Assembly: GCF_000699445.3 (NCBI RefSeq)
Contig: NC_067198.1
Coordinates: 21,408,536-21,472,535, forward strand
Origin: Schistosoma haematobium
Lineage: Eukaryota > Platyhelminthes > Trematoda > Strigeidida > Schistosomatidae
Direction: 5' to 3'
DNA length: 64,000 nucleotides
The notes below the pieces were generated by a model. It saw only the letters and a list, made by a program, of their open reading frames with translations. It was not told the DNA's origin and made no database searches. Made by a program: the position numbers and the translations under genes. Of this stretch, positions 47,503-59,136 are shown piece after piece (the first letter of the stretch is position 1; every line of letters begins with the position of its first letter).

Positions 47503-47838
47503 CGGCCTGCTTGAATTTGTGGGCTACCCGTTCCCGCGATCTGGATAATTCAACAAGTTAAATTTTTGCTTGTTTTTTCTTAACACAGCATTGTGCCTAT
47601 ACAAGTTACAAAAGAGCCCAATCAGACATCGTGGTTGCTGGCTATATTCATCGAAAAGAATATACATTATTCAGATGTTGATTCTTGAACTATTAACACT
47701 TAACTGGTGACCACTCAATATTTATCGCAAGGATCGATAAAGAAATAAGAAAAGGAAACTTGTTGAAATAATTTGAGTTGAGAATTCTATATTGTACCAA
47801 AAACATAATATTGAATAAAGCCAATAATAATAATAAAA
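47503..47838 (+). mobile_element. Repeat E, degenerate copy
   Basis: Aligns with 39054-39435 from GGCCTGCTTGA to the (AAT)n tail. The ORF is broken by stops and a deletion at its start, but the end block GAGAATTCTATATTGTACC is conserved. Confidence 0.55.
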
Positions 47839-47871
47839 GATCAAAATAAATTTACTGTTATAGCTTGTCGT

Positions 47872-48123
47872 TTGAATGCTTATTGTCTTGGTTCTTTTAA
47901 TTCTACTTTTTGTATTTGGTCGTCGCTGATTGTTATGTCGGAAACGTTTATCACTTATACTCGGAACGAGGGACCTCTGCAATTCCCACAACGCGAAAGT
48001 AAGAACACAAAGACTGGTATAAGCGATGATTTATTAACCCCAAAACACGATGACGACGACGATTCTAGTAGAAAATGCATTCATTTATGTACTGATTGTA
48101 CACCCATTTTGATTAATAATTAG
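47872..48123 (+). CDS. Unidentified hydrophilic ORF or exon
   Basis: Open frame of 83 codons. From an internal Met at about 47935 it reads MSETFITYTRNEGPLQFPQR, then ESKNTKTGISDDLLTPKHDD with an Asp run and a Cys-containing end. It is GC-richer than its surroundings and charged rather than Phe/Ile/Lys-dominated, unlike chance ORFs here. GTAAGA at 48000 could act as a donor after FPQRE. No family recognised. It lies just after a repeat E copy, so it could also be flanking transposon sequence. Confidence 0.25.
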   Translation: MNAYCLGSFNSTFCIWSSLIVMSETFITYTRNEGPLQFPQRESKNTKTGISDDLLTPKHDDDDDSSRKCIHLCTDCTPILINN

Positions 48124-49323
48124 GATGAAATCGCACATATGAAAAATATTTAGAGTTATAACGAATCACATACTGAGCATAGTTCATGTCAATGGAATAG
48201 AAGAATAACGTATGTTACACAGAATAAAATATCATACGAGAGAAGAAAACAAATAATACATTGAGTAATCATTACATTGAATCGAAACGGAAGTAATCTT
48301 GAACAAAACTCATAATGAGTAAATCAATCAAAAATTGACTTTTCTTTCCATCATATCACTTACACAGAAATGTTTTCTCAAAGGAAAAAGTTGATTTGTT
48401 TATTTATGGACTGTTCAAAGCTACATTAGGGAAGAGATACCTAAAAAAGTAAATTTAAAACTCATAATTTACAAAAAAGAAATAAAAAACGGATAAGGAA
48501 AAATATTTCCCTCAAACATTTTATATAGATAAACGATCAATCAATGTTTAGTGAATTATAATTCAGAAAGTGTTTTCAATGACAAGTCATATCTTCCACT
48601 ATCCATTTTGAAGTGATGAAAAACACTAGACTTACCACATTACATAGTTTAAAGGATAGTCCTTTGGCATGGAACATTATAATGAATATAAAGATTATTA
48701 AAAAAATGTCGACAATTAACAATTGATCGATAATTATCATAAGACAAATTCTACATATTTCCCCTCACCAGTAGCTTAGAAGATAATAACCTATCTTATT
48801 TAGATATTGTAAATTTACTAATTCAAATTATAGACTACGATCATTCAGTTAACAAATTTTGAAATGACTTTGGTTATAATTCAAAAAATTTTATCACTAA
48901 GATTCCTTAATAGGAATATGATGTTATGGCATATGCTGCATCAAGTGAATGTAAGTTTTAAGTGACGTAAATAGTTATGTTACCAAGAGATCATATTTAA
49001 ATAAGTCTATTGAAAATATATATACCAACTTCCTTTTATTCTGTCAAAGTGAAATATAACACAAGTGATAGCGGGAAAGCACTTACTTTTTTATTATCTG
49101 TAACATTAACAGTATTGTACATTACAACGCATAGACAAGATACATGTAACGTAAGAAGTAATATAATTTTTACTGAAATCCATTATATTTTTAAATTCAC
49201 TTGGTATTGTTTACTCGAATCTTCGCATTGATGTTTAAGACAACAGTTGATCAGTCTCTTATTGGTATATGTGCATACTGTGCGTATTGCCTGGATATTG
49301 CCTTAATTCACAAGCATTATCAG
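48124..49323. other. Intergenic DNA, nothing recognised
   Basis: AT-rich; frames at 49010-49231 and beyond are unsupported. Confidence 0.4.
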
Positions 49324-49663
49324 CAAAGATGGATAGTGGCTAGCAGTAGAACCCAGGACGCGCGTTTTGTTCTATTTGGGACTCGTCAGCTGGATATAAC
49401 TGATCAATTGCAGTCCTAACCATCAATGAGAAGATCCAAGTAAACAATACCAAGTGAATTTAAACTTCACCCCATTCACAATCCAGTGGCTATCAGGACT
49501 CAGTGACTAAGTGAACAATTCGATGGCGTTTGAGGCGAACGGTACCGGGTTCGAGTCCCAGAGTGAACATCCATCCTAAGATAAAGGCACACCCAGCTGA
49601 CGAGTCCCAAATAGGATGAAACACGCGTTCTGGACCCCAGTGATAGCCACTATCCATCTTTTT
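49324..49663. mobile_element. Family B fold-back tRNA-like/hammerhead element
   Basis: Ends CAAAGATGGATAGTGGCTAG and the inverse CACTATCCATCTTT. The right arm (plus) has a tRNA-like core with B box GGGTTCGAGTCCC (about 49547-49559) and a hammerhead at 49591-49636: CTGACGA, stem II GTCC...GGAT, GAAAC, then GTT in place of GTC, with a short stem I. The left arm (minus, 49350-49395) has core CTGACGAG but AAAAC for GAAAC and a broken stem II. The left is predicted dead; the right is the better-preserved of the two but weakened. Confidence 0.75.
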
Positions 49664-50287
49664 ATTGTTTTTGTTGAGAAAATCAAATAATTTAGATGTA
49701 ACACTTTTAATTTCATCGTCCACTGATGAACTTTTAATTTTGTAACAAAATTATTCATAATTATGGATGGGAATATTTATTACTTATGAACTTCTGTCGA
49801 TAGCAATCAATCTCTTCACATCATTGATTAAACTCTTAGTCGAAAAATCACAGAATACACTACAAATTTATACTCGATTTGATATAAACTATTTTGTCTT
49901 TCTCTAATGAAAAAACATTAAATTTAAAATCTGCGATCGCATCCATAAATTAAATATCATAGTTCATTAGTTTTCTCAACAATATATATTAAGGAGAATA
50001 TAAAAGTCGATTTAGTGAAAAAAAATGATATTTCTCAATCATTTAAAATTGATCTAGATCAGTTTGCTGTAAATTTACGCATCATTTCAACGCAGTGTCG
50101 TGAAATGGCAATAAGTTAAGCTAACATGATCCCTGACCGTTTTTTCAAAAAGGAGCAAGGGAATTTATATTCTGCACTTATTCATTATATTTCAGAACAT
50201 ATACATACAACGAAGGACAATAAATTTGCACGTTGATCACCTACAAGAAACCTTCTCCTACATATCCAATCAAAGAGTAAGGAAGTA
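49664..50287. other. Spacer, nothing recognised
   Basis: AT-rich; no supported feature. Confidence 0.4.
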
Positions 50288-50970
50288 TCACTTACAGCAG
50301 CATAGGCCGTCCATCAACACTCTCCATCCAACCTTATCCTAGGCAATTCTTCCTAGTTCTTTCCAGCTACTATTCATCCTTTTGGTGTCTGATTCGAATT
50401 CTCGTCTCAGTGTGTTCCTTGATCTTCTTTTTATCCTTTTCCATTCGGAATTCAAAGTTGACGCTTGCCTCGTGGTGCAGTTTGATGATTTCCGTAATGT
50501 TTTTCCTACCCATTTCCAACAACTTTCCCCAATTTTCTCTTCAGCTGAAGGCTGGTTTGTCCGCTTCCACAGTAGGCTGATATAAATGGTATCCCGCCAA
50601 CGGATATTGCGTATCTTGAGTAGACAACTGTTTTTAAATAATTGTATCTTTTTGATGATGGTTGTAATACTTTTCCAAGTTTCAGCTCCGTACGCAAAAT
50701 GGTACTAACTTGACGTTCGTGTTGATAGTTCTGACTTTGACATTGATTAACAGTTGTTTTGAATTCCATATGTTCTTCAACTGTAGGAATTATACTTTTG
50801 CTTTGCCAATCCCCGCCTTTACATCTTCATCCGATAATCTTTGTTTATCGATGATGCTTCTCAGGTACGTGAACGATTCCACCTCTTCCAAAGCTTCTCT
50901 ATCAAGTGCCATCGGGTTGGTTTTTTCCATGATAAGAGGTGAGATCACATTCTTAACTCTATTAATTTTG
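50288..50970 (-). mobile_element. RTE/SR2-like retrotransposon, 3' fragment
   Basis: Minus-strand pieces in family order: NPMALDREALEEVESFTYLR, SIIDKQRLSDEDVKAGIGKA, then LLRTEL/KLGKVLQ-type frames and a 3' region corresponding to the RTE C-terminus (CGGCCTATGCTGCTGTAAGT). It extends further 5' than the copy at 852-1385 and is more diverged from the other RTE pieces here. Several frameshifts. Confidence 0.8.
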
Positions 50971-52698
50971 TGCAATATTCTGTGTTTTTTTCAGTATGAT
51001 AACTGCTCCGTAGTATATTTGTTTATATTCAGTATAACATTTGAAAATTTTGTTGTGATATGTAACATTGGTTTTGTTCCTCATGTAATGTTTATTCACT
51101 ATCTTATTCTCCGTGTTAATTTAACATAAACTTTTGTCTAACCTGATATGCAGCATGGGTTTCGGAATAATTCAGTTTATTTCCTTTACATGTGATACCT
51201 GTTAGTTTTTCATCACGTGTGTATGAAATCAATAAAAAATTGTGCGTAATTTTGATCCATCTTATGTTTTTAAAAGACCAATCGAATCCTTATCTACCTC
51301 AGTATTCGTATTCTTGCTTGAGTTATGGGAATTGCAGTGATTTTGACTTTCAAGTATTAAAGTTATTTTCTCTGTTATACATGTCTAATGAATCAAAACT
51401 AACATTATGAATAATTCTACATACATCCATCAATGTTCATCAATAAAGTGAAAACATAATTCTGAAGTCTAATCAATTCTCTCTCCGGTAAAATTAATGT
51501 TAATGTCCTTTTTTGATAATGTACACAAAGTATTATCTAAGTTTAGCACAAGAATCAAATAATCATAAATCTATTACTTACTACATTTACGGTAATGTTA
51601 AAAAAGATTACATCATATCCCGCTGCTTTCTATTATAATATACTACAATAATTGTGTAATCATCCTTTTCTAATGAATAGTTATCCTGAAGTGTTAATTC
51701 AATAGTTATTGCTTATAAATTTTATATGAACCAATAATATTTCACTGGTTTTATATACTTGATTATGCACTACTGAAACTGTTTTAAAAGTAGTAAAACG
51801 ATTATCACGACTATAAAATGTACTGTCTATGAATACATTTTAGTCAGGAAGTAGTGAAACATATGGAACTTTTATCAGAACCTAAATATTGATCAAGGTG
51901 AATCGTGACCCACTGTTTTTTAATGTATGTATATATCAAGATAATGTCAGATGAATTTACAATATTAATTCGAAAAAAGAACAGATAATGAATAGTGAAA
52001 GTAGGTTTTCCAAATTCTAGGCTTAAAATACTGACAGTTTTGCAAAGAAAAGAAAATATTTCAACATTACGGTAGTATATTTGTTAACAATATTTAAAAG
52101 ACCCCATCTTAACAGAACACAGAAATTAACAACACAGCTTAATCTCATATACCTATTGAACAGAGAAACATGTCTACAAAGTGATAATATACAATATCAT
52201 CCCTATTTTAGAACTACACTACATAGAACACTGATAACATTTATTATTGATACTTTTACTTAGATGAATTCAAATGATGCTAAAAATAAATCAGTTAGCT
52301 TTAAGTTATTAACATGGTATACAGCTTAGTTTGAATTCTTACACAACTTACAATTGATCTTTGAATAGAAGGTTGAGAAATTTCATGTGTTTACAAAAAC
52401 TATCCTTCATATTTGTTTAAGTTGTCGGAGTAATCAATGAATGAAATTTATAAACCACATTTTATGTTATCAGTTCAGATTATGTACTTATTCGAATTAA
52501 ACAGTGGTCACTGCTCAAAATTACTGTAATCAAAATAAAACATTTGAGCTAACATATTAATTCATTAATAATACGTCAATATATATTATTTTCTCCGATA
52601 AACAGACTTAACAAGTTAGCCATTTCACAAATTATGAATTAGTAGATATAATGTCTAATGAACCACGTCTTCTTAAAAGAACATATATTTAGATGTAT
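50971..52698. other. Gene-poor AT-rich DNA
   Basis: Frames at 51192-51410 and 52081-52263 have no support; no shared repeats seen. Confidence 0.35.
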
Positions 52699-53246
52699 CA
52701 GTGATTGAAATCATGAGTCAATTAAAGCCAAACCACCATGGAAAACCCGGAAGCACTAGACGGCCGTTTCGTCCTAGTATGGGAGTCCTCAGCAGTGCGC
52801 ACACACGATCCCGCACCCCCCCGCGAGATTCGAACCCAGGACCTGTCATTCTCGCGCGTCAGACGCTCAACCAACTGGACCACTGAGATGGTCGGCATCC
52901 AACGGTGTTAATGTCTAACTTCAACCAATCCACGATGTTGCGCTACCGTATACCATTGTCTTCAGTCAGCTGTTATCTCACAACAGACCTGGTTGAACTT
53001 CACTGGTGAATGCTTCTCACTAGAACTCCAGGAGTATCTCCTGAAGTCAGTCACTACTGAGTAGATGATTATTATCAGAATGGGTTTTGTGGAGACTTTT
53101 GGAAATTTCACTGATTGAAACCATGAGGAGTCCCATACTAGGACGAAACGACCTTCCGGTGCTTCCAGGTTTTCCATGGTGATGTAGCTTCAATTGACTC
53201 ATGATTTCAATCAGTGAAATTTCTAAAATCTCCACAAAACCCCTTT
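52699..53246. mobile_element. tRNA-like/hammerhead SINE, full unit plus inverted partial arm
   Basis: A complete minus-strand unit (to about 53125) nearly identical to 56098-56530, with only one substitution and a one-base indel over about 350 bp from the hammerhead inward. Hammerhead at 52753-52798 (minus): CTGAGGA core, GAAAC, stem III CGGCCG, GTC triplet and six-base stem I. Its weak point is a C-C mismatch at the base of stem II (GGACTCCC). A partial plus-strand arm follows from 53126 (GAGGAGTCCCATACTAGG to TCCACAAAACCCC), starting inside the hammerhead core. Confidence 0.85.
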
Positions 53247-54304
53247 TAATAATTTAGATATACGTCAAAAGTCAATAACATAGAAATAACGACCATTATG
53301 ATACCACTGACAAGTTCTGTGGTAAATATCTAAGTTGTTCAAAAAGTTTCTTGTCGAAGCGAATTGTTTGTAGTTCCAACTCATGGTAGTTAAATAAGTG
53401 TGTTTAATTTGAGAATAATATTACTTTGGTGAGTATACTTAGAACCTCGTAAACTTTATGTCATTAAAAAGTGTATATTTACTAGAAAATTTAACTTGGC
53501 ATTTAAATGATACATGGATATGCAATAACTCAGGAAAGTTTACAAAACTAATTCTGGTTCAATTAGAATAACTCATTGTTAATAGTTGAACAACATGAAA
53601 AATCTGGTTGGTATATACTGAACTTGTTAATCAGATATATGTAATTACACAATGGCTTAACTAATCACTACCTTATAAGCATATTTTATCCATCAAATAA
53701 AATTTTGTTCTGAATAAGTATCAGTTAACTTGTGACTATGGTTAAAGTAGAGAAATTAGAATTTTCCAATCATTTTATTAAAAAAAAAGAAAAAAAAGAA
53801 GAAAAATACTCATTCATTGTAATCAAAATCAAATTAAATATTCAATAATTAGTCCGGATGTAAATTTACTGTTTTTAAACTGTTACAGTTTATGGGCACA
53901 AAGAAACGATATATGAATATATATCGTTTCTTTGTATCTATGCATTAATATAAGCCTGAGAATGCACATGTACATAAAATGAATTATTCGTAATATTTAT
54001 TGTTTATTTAATTACATGATGTGAATTATTTTAATGTCAGTCAATTGAAGCCTTAATTATCTTTATATTCAAAATGAATTATTAATGTTTCCATGGAAAA
54101 TTCTATTTTAAAATTTAGTAAAACCAAAAAAACTATCAAAACTCATACTCTAGTATCTTTAATTATAAAATAATGAAGGGTTATGTTGAATAGAATGTTT
54201 TTGAAAATAAAAAGTGTTTTTTTTCCGTAAGTGATTCTTGATAAGTTAATTTATGGCTAAAATATTTGAAGCCCATGGCTTTAATATATGTGTAGTGACT
54301 TTGG
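53247..54304. other. AT-rich DNA with a perfect 17-bp-arm palindrome
   Basis: 53898-53914 and 53919-53935 are exact inverse repeats (ACAAAGAAACGATATAT) around GAAT. Nothing else recognised. Confidence 0.5.
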
Positions 54305-54475
54305 ATCCTAATCACAATCTTCAAAGCTGAACATAAAGATAACTGGGAAAATAGACTTTTAACATGTAACACTAAGGGAAGGTCAATAATGGTGGACATG
54401 GTAACATTCATTCAAAATTGAATTCATCGGATGGCATAGTTCGGCCTTGCAGGTATGGTCATACTTATGTAACGT
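54305..54475. repeat. Interspersed repeat G, copy 2
   Basis: Shares ordered blocks with 12195-12345, including AAGCTGAACATA and a 3' TATGGTCATACTTATGTAAC region. Highly diverged. Confidence 0.35.
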
Positions 54476-56097
54476 TACTTTTATTCACAATAAATATATA
54501 TTTTTTTATCTCCAGCCTAAATGTATTTTCCATCATATATTGATGATTATTACAATACGATGAGTCAGGATACACAATGATGTGACTTTCATATAAGATC
54601 TTATAGATTAGGCAGTTACATCATGACAAATCTTCAATTTTAGGATTAGGTCTATTATTAAAGCAGTACTAATATCGAAGTAGACCATGATTTTACATGT
54701 ATTCACTTGTCTTCTGTGTTACGTTTTCATATTGCGCTATATTCTAGAAGATTATAGTTTTTTAAATCTGTTTTTATTATTTAAACAATCACATGTTATA
54801 TAGTTATTGTGAAACCAAACTCATTATTAGAATATTTATTGACAACCATTAAAGCATTGTTTCAATATTCAACTCCAGAACGGGGGAAATTGTTTGGTTC
54901 ATTGATATACATAAGAGCCAGCATTTCAGTACTTCTTATACACGTATATGATCCTTGGTGATGCAACTGATATTAAAATTTTCAATAATGGAATTTCAAG
55001 TGTACTGTTGTATAAGACTGGTATTTCGAAAATAGCTAAATATCAATTATTTATTATTCTACATAGACAGTCATAATTTCTAAATATCAGCACAATCTAT
55101 CAACTAACATTACCAGGTAACTACAGAATGTTTGAGACTATATTCTTTGAAAACTAGATACTTTCATATGACATCCATGTTTCTTCATGTTTTCATGTTT
55201 AAAATTGACGTAAATTCTTTTAACTAGTCGATGTTCGACATCAGGAATTCTTCAATACGTTCGTAATATACATTAAATAGAACGAGATCCAAACTTTTGG
55301 AATAAATCTATCGTATATTAAAGTTGATTTATTATATAACATGATTGAAGGTAATTAACATGTTCAAATTTTTCCTATTAATGTCAAAATAGTCATAATT
55401 TGTTCAGTATAAATGTTAACAATACTTATGTGCAATTTAGTAACTATACAATTGCTTTATATCTTTCTTTCTACGAACTAATTCTTTCTCCATGTATCAT
55501 ATCCTTATATAAAATCCTTCTATTATATATTACTACCATTGAAGTAACTACTTCTATGAGTTTGATGTTCATCTTGTTGTGCTAATAAGGTGTGTTAACA
55601 TGAACCGATACATATATGTGCTTGATCCTACAGACAAACATAAAGATTTATACATTCAACTTTGTTTTATCTTTCTACACAGATTTTTATGGACAATTTG
55701 TAAATACTTATTGTAAATTTTCGATTTCCAGATGTTAATCCATACAAATTAGTTTACAATCAACAATGAGATAAAATCGGAAAAGTATTAACGGCAATAA
55801 TAATAAAACCAATTGGCAAAACATCAAACCAATTTGTACTTGTTTTTGCTGAAATTCTATGTTTTATTTTGTTTGATAATATCCAATATATGTTGTACAA
55901 TGGAATAAGTGGAATTAAGATTTGTTTTGAACTAAAAACTGGATAAGCTAAGTAAACATTATTTCAATGTCTTACCTAAAATAAAATTACGTAATCATAT
56001 TCTAATTGTTTGTTAAATAAAATAAGAATAGAATAAACATATACACTTGTCAATGTTGTCAATTCTTTATCTTGTTTAGAAAATAAATGTTTATTAT
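54476..56097. other. Intergenic DNA, nothing recognised
   Basis: AT-rich; a frame at 55400-55585 is unsupported. Confidence 0.4.
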
Positions 56098-56530
56098 ATT
56101 TCACTGGTTGAAATCATGAGTCAATTGAAGCTAGATCACCATGAAAAACCTGGAAGCACTAGACGGCCGTTTCGTCCTAGTATGGGAGTCCTCAGCAGTG
56201 CGCACACACGATCCCGCACCCCCCCGCGAGATTCGAACCCAGGACCTGTCATTCTCGCGCGTCAGACGCTCAACCAACTGGACCACTGAGATGGTCGGCA
56301 TCCAACGGTGTTAATGTCTAACTTCAACCAATCCACGATGTTGCGCTACCGTATACCATTGTCTTCAGTCAGCTGTTATCTCACAACAGACCTGGTTGAA
56401 CTTCACTGGTGAATGCTTCTCACTAGAACTCCAGGAGTATCTCCTGAAGTCAGTCACTACTGAGCAGATGATTATTATCAGAATGGGTTTTGTGGAGACT
56501 TTTTGGAAATTTCACTGGTTGAAATCATGA
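56098..56530 (-). mobile_element. tRNA-like/hammerhead SINE, complete single unit
   Basis: About 433 bp, transcribed on the minus strand. Order: 5' flank CAGTGAAGTTCAACCAGG, tRNA-like core with A box CATCTCAGTGG and B box GGGTTCGAATC (56231-56240 region), hammerhead 56156-56201, then tail AGCTTCAATTGACTCATGA. The same ~22-bp sequence (ATTTCACTGGTTGAAATCAT) bounds both ends. The hammerhead has the consensus core, GAAA, stem III and GTC site, with stem I closing through a G-U pair; the base of stem II is a C-C mismatch. Confidence 0.88.
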
Positions 56531-56954
56531 TTATTATATTAACTGAGATTCCAAATATTGTAATATTTACTTCAATGTGTAGAATAATAAGAAACTGACG
56601 AGTGCTATGATTTATTAATCCAAAGAGAACTGTTAAAATATTTTTTATCACACCAGAAACACATATTTAAGGTGTGACATTTCTGGGTAATATGATAATA
56701 GATTACTGGCAATTAGGTTGACAAAAACTGATTATATTTAATTTAAAGAATATTATATTGTGATCAGTTTTGATTGTAAAGTGAAGTAGATTCATTAATG
56801 TAATTTTGAATGATTCAGTAGATATGAGCCAATGAAGGAGGTGAAATGACTGTTGAAGTTTATTGGAATTAATTCCTTTCAGAATATTTACAAATACAGG
56901 TCAATGAATATTGCTAACGTGCCTTTTAAACTTGCTTAAATAAAGTATGATAAG
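56531..56954. other. Spacer, nothing recognised
   Basis: AT-rich; no supported feature. Confidence 0.4.
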
Positions 56955-57425
56955 AAATGTCACAGTAAACCCATATAACTTGTTCTAGCTTCTGGACGGG
57001 CCAATCTATCCATTCATCTTGAGTCACGTTTCAACCTTTTTAACTATTCATTTATCAACCCGGACTGTTTTTATATGAGCATATTTGTGTGTATATCTTA
57101 TCCTACTCATCACATGTCTGTAGCGTATGTTTATGTGACTTCAAATATTGATTAACGCTTGGGTAAATCGAGTCGGTTCACATGCCTTCACTGAACGCCG
57201 TCTCGTTTCACTCTCTCTTCTTCGCTACGTCTCTCGGATTATCTGTTCCGAACAACGATTGTACAAAATATATGTATTCAAAAATCCATTCTCGTATTTG
57301 ACTTGTTTAATTCCTTTATTCACTTATACGATCTAAGTCGATAATTATATACGAGGATAGACGATATGTATATTTCAATAACGTTCATACATCCAATCGG
57401 AGTCAGATAAGGGTCCACTAAAATT
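56955..57425 (+). repeat. Truncated LTR (family D)
   Basis: Parallels 58614-59136 from CCCATATA through GACTGTTTTTATATGAGC, CTCATCACATGTCTGTA, GTATATGTATTCAAAA and TATATACGAGGATAG to GGTCCACTAAA. It lacks the final CTACA and abuts the RTE fragment at about 57426. Confidence 0.65.
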
Positions 57426-57900
57426 ATTACCAAATAATAATAATACAAATGTCAAGATAGTTCTACTGTATGGAGCGGAAACCTGAAGAACTACGAAAGC
57501 CATCATCCACAAGATACAGGTGTTTATTAACAGTTCTCTACGCAAAATACGTCGGATCTGTTGGCGAGATACTATCAGCAACAACCTACTGTGGGGGAGA
57601 ACAAACCAGATCCCAGTGGAGTAAGAAATCAGGAAGAAGTACTGAAAGTGGATAGGACACACATTGAATAAAGCACCCAACTGCGTCACAAGGCAAACCC
57701 CCACATGGAATTCTTAAGGCCAAAGGAAAAGAGTGAGACCAAAGAACACATTAACGGGAGAAATGGAGATAGATATGAGAAAAATGAACATGAATTGGAT
57801 GGAACTAGGAAGGAATGCCCATGACAGAGTGAGTAGGTTTGAGAATGCTGGTCGGTGGCCTATGCTCCATTAGGAGTAACAAACGTAAGTAAGTAAGTAT
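57426..57900 (+). mobile_element. RTE/SR2-like retrotransposon, 3' fragment
   Basis: Plus-strand frames, broken by stops, read IVLLYGAET, TKAIIHKIQVFINS, DTISNNLLW and WIGHTL, ending in GTAAGTAAGTAAGTA. Equivalent to 852-1385. A 109-codon minus-strand frame over it is a shadow. Confidence 0.85.
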
Positions 57901-58613
57901 TAATAATATTATGCTTCGTTAAAAATCCAGACAAAATTTCTATCTTATTTCAGCAACACCTTTAAAGAGAATATCCATCGAAATTCTGCTTGATAAATGC
58001 TATGAAAATAAGAAAAAAAATGTATATTGGGGGCAATTAAAATGCGTCGATAATATGAATAACAAATCTGATAATGTAATATATTCATAATGTCCAGAAA
58101 ATTCCTGTTTATGTTTGTTTTGTTGTATAAACAATATAAAATAGATTGCGTGAAATGATATACAAAAGTGAATATTTTCTAGTCAAAATAAAGTTAGCTC
58201 AATACATAGTTTCATGCATAGAATTCTAGCTTTTGATTATTATAAAGAGTATAGATAAATATTACCGGATGTGAAGAATTTTTCTTGATCGAAAATTAAT
58301 CATAACTTTGTACTGTTATGAATTGTCAACCTACATATTTCCAAAAACTGGACTAATTTTCTAAGAATATTTTTTTTCTACTTATTTGTCAATTTCATTG
58401 TAAGAAATTTCGTCAAAATTACTGAACGTGTCTTAACACCATAGCTACTATTTATCACTAACCAAACCTGTTTTTCATTGGCTCCAATTGAGCTCAATAA
58501 TGATAAATTGTTCCAGTTTAGTTAACAAAAGTGTAAATACAATATACACTTTAACTAAATGATTAAGCTGAAAAATAAAGATCATCTTCATTCTTAATAA
58601 CTAATAGACATAC
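57901..58613. other. Spacer, nothing recognised
   Basis: AT-rich; no supported feature. Confidence 0.4.
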
Positions 58614-59136
58614 TGTAGTGTCGGTTATTATGTTAAGCCCATATATCCTATTCTAGCTTTCGGACAGCCCAATCTATTCATTCTACTTGAGTCATATTTT
58701 GACCTTGTTAATTATCCGCTTATCAATCTTGACTGTTTTTATATGAGCGTAGGTGTGTGTATACATTTCTTATCCCATTACTCATCACATGTCTGTAACT
58801 TACTTTTGTGTAACTATAACTATTGATTAAAGCTTGGTTATATGGGAGTTGGCTTACCCGCCACCTTCACTGCGCGTCGCTTCGCTTCTCTCTATTCCAT
58901 TGGCTTCATATACAAAGTATATGTATTCAAAAGTTCATTCTCGTTATTTGACTTATTCAATTGCGTTATTGACTAACACGATTAAAGTCGATTATATACG
59001 AGGATAGGCGACATATGTATTTCAACAACAATCATCATTACGATCACCTTGGTGTCAGATCTCGGGCCACTAAAGTGGAGAGCCCTTTCGACAACATCGT
59101 CCGATCTAAATGACGACAAATTAAAAGGGCCCTACA
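58614..59136 (+). repeat. Solo LTR (family D) with ATAC target duplication
   Basis: 523 bp, TGTAGTGTCGG...GGGCCCTACA: TG...CA ends with a 5-bp inverted terminus (TGTAG/CTACA). ATAC flanks both sides (58610-58613 and 59137-59140). No coding region. Superfamily not certain. Confidence 0.8.

Noticed and set aside
57375..57704. 109-codon minus-strand frame
   Set aside because: Antisense shadow of the RTE tail on the plus strand.
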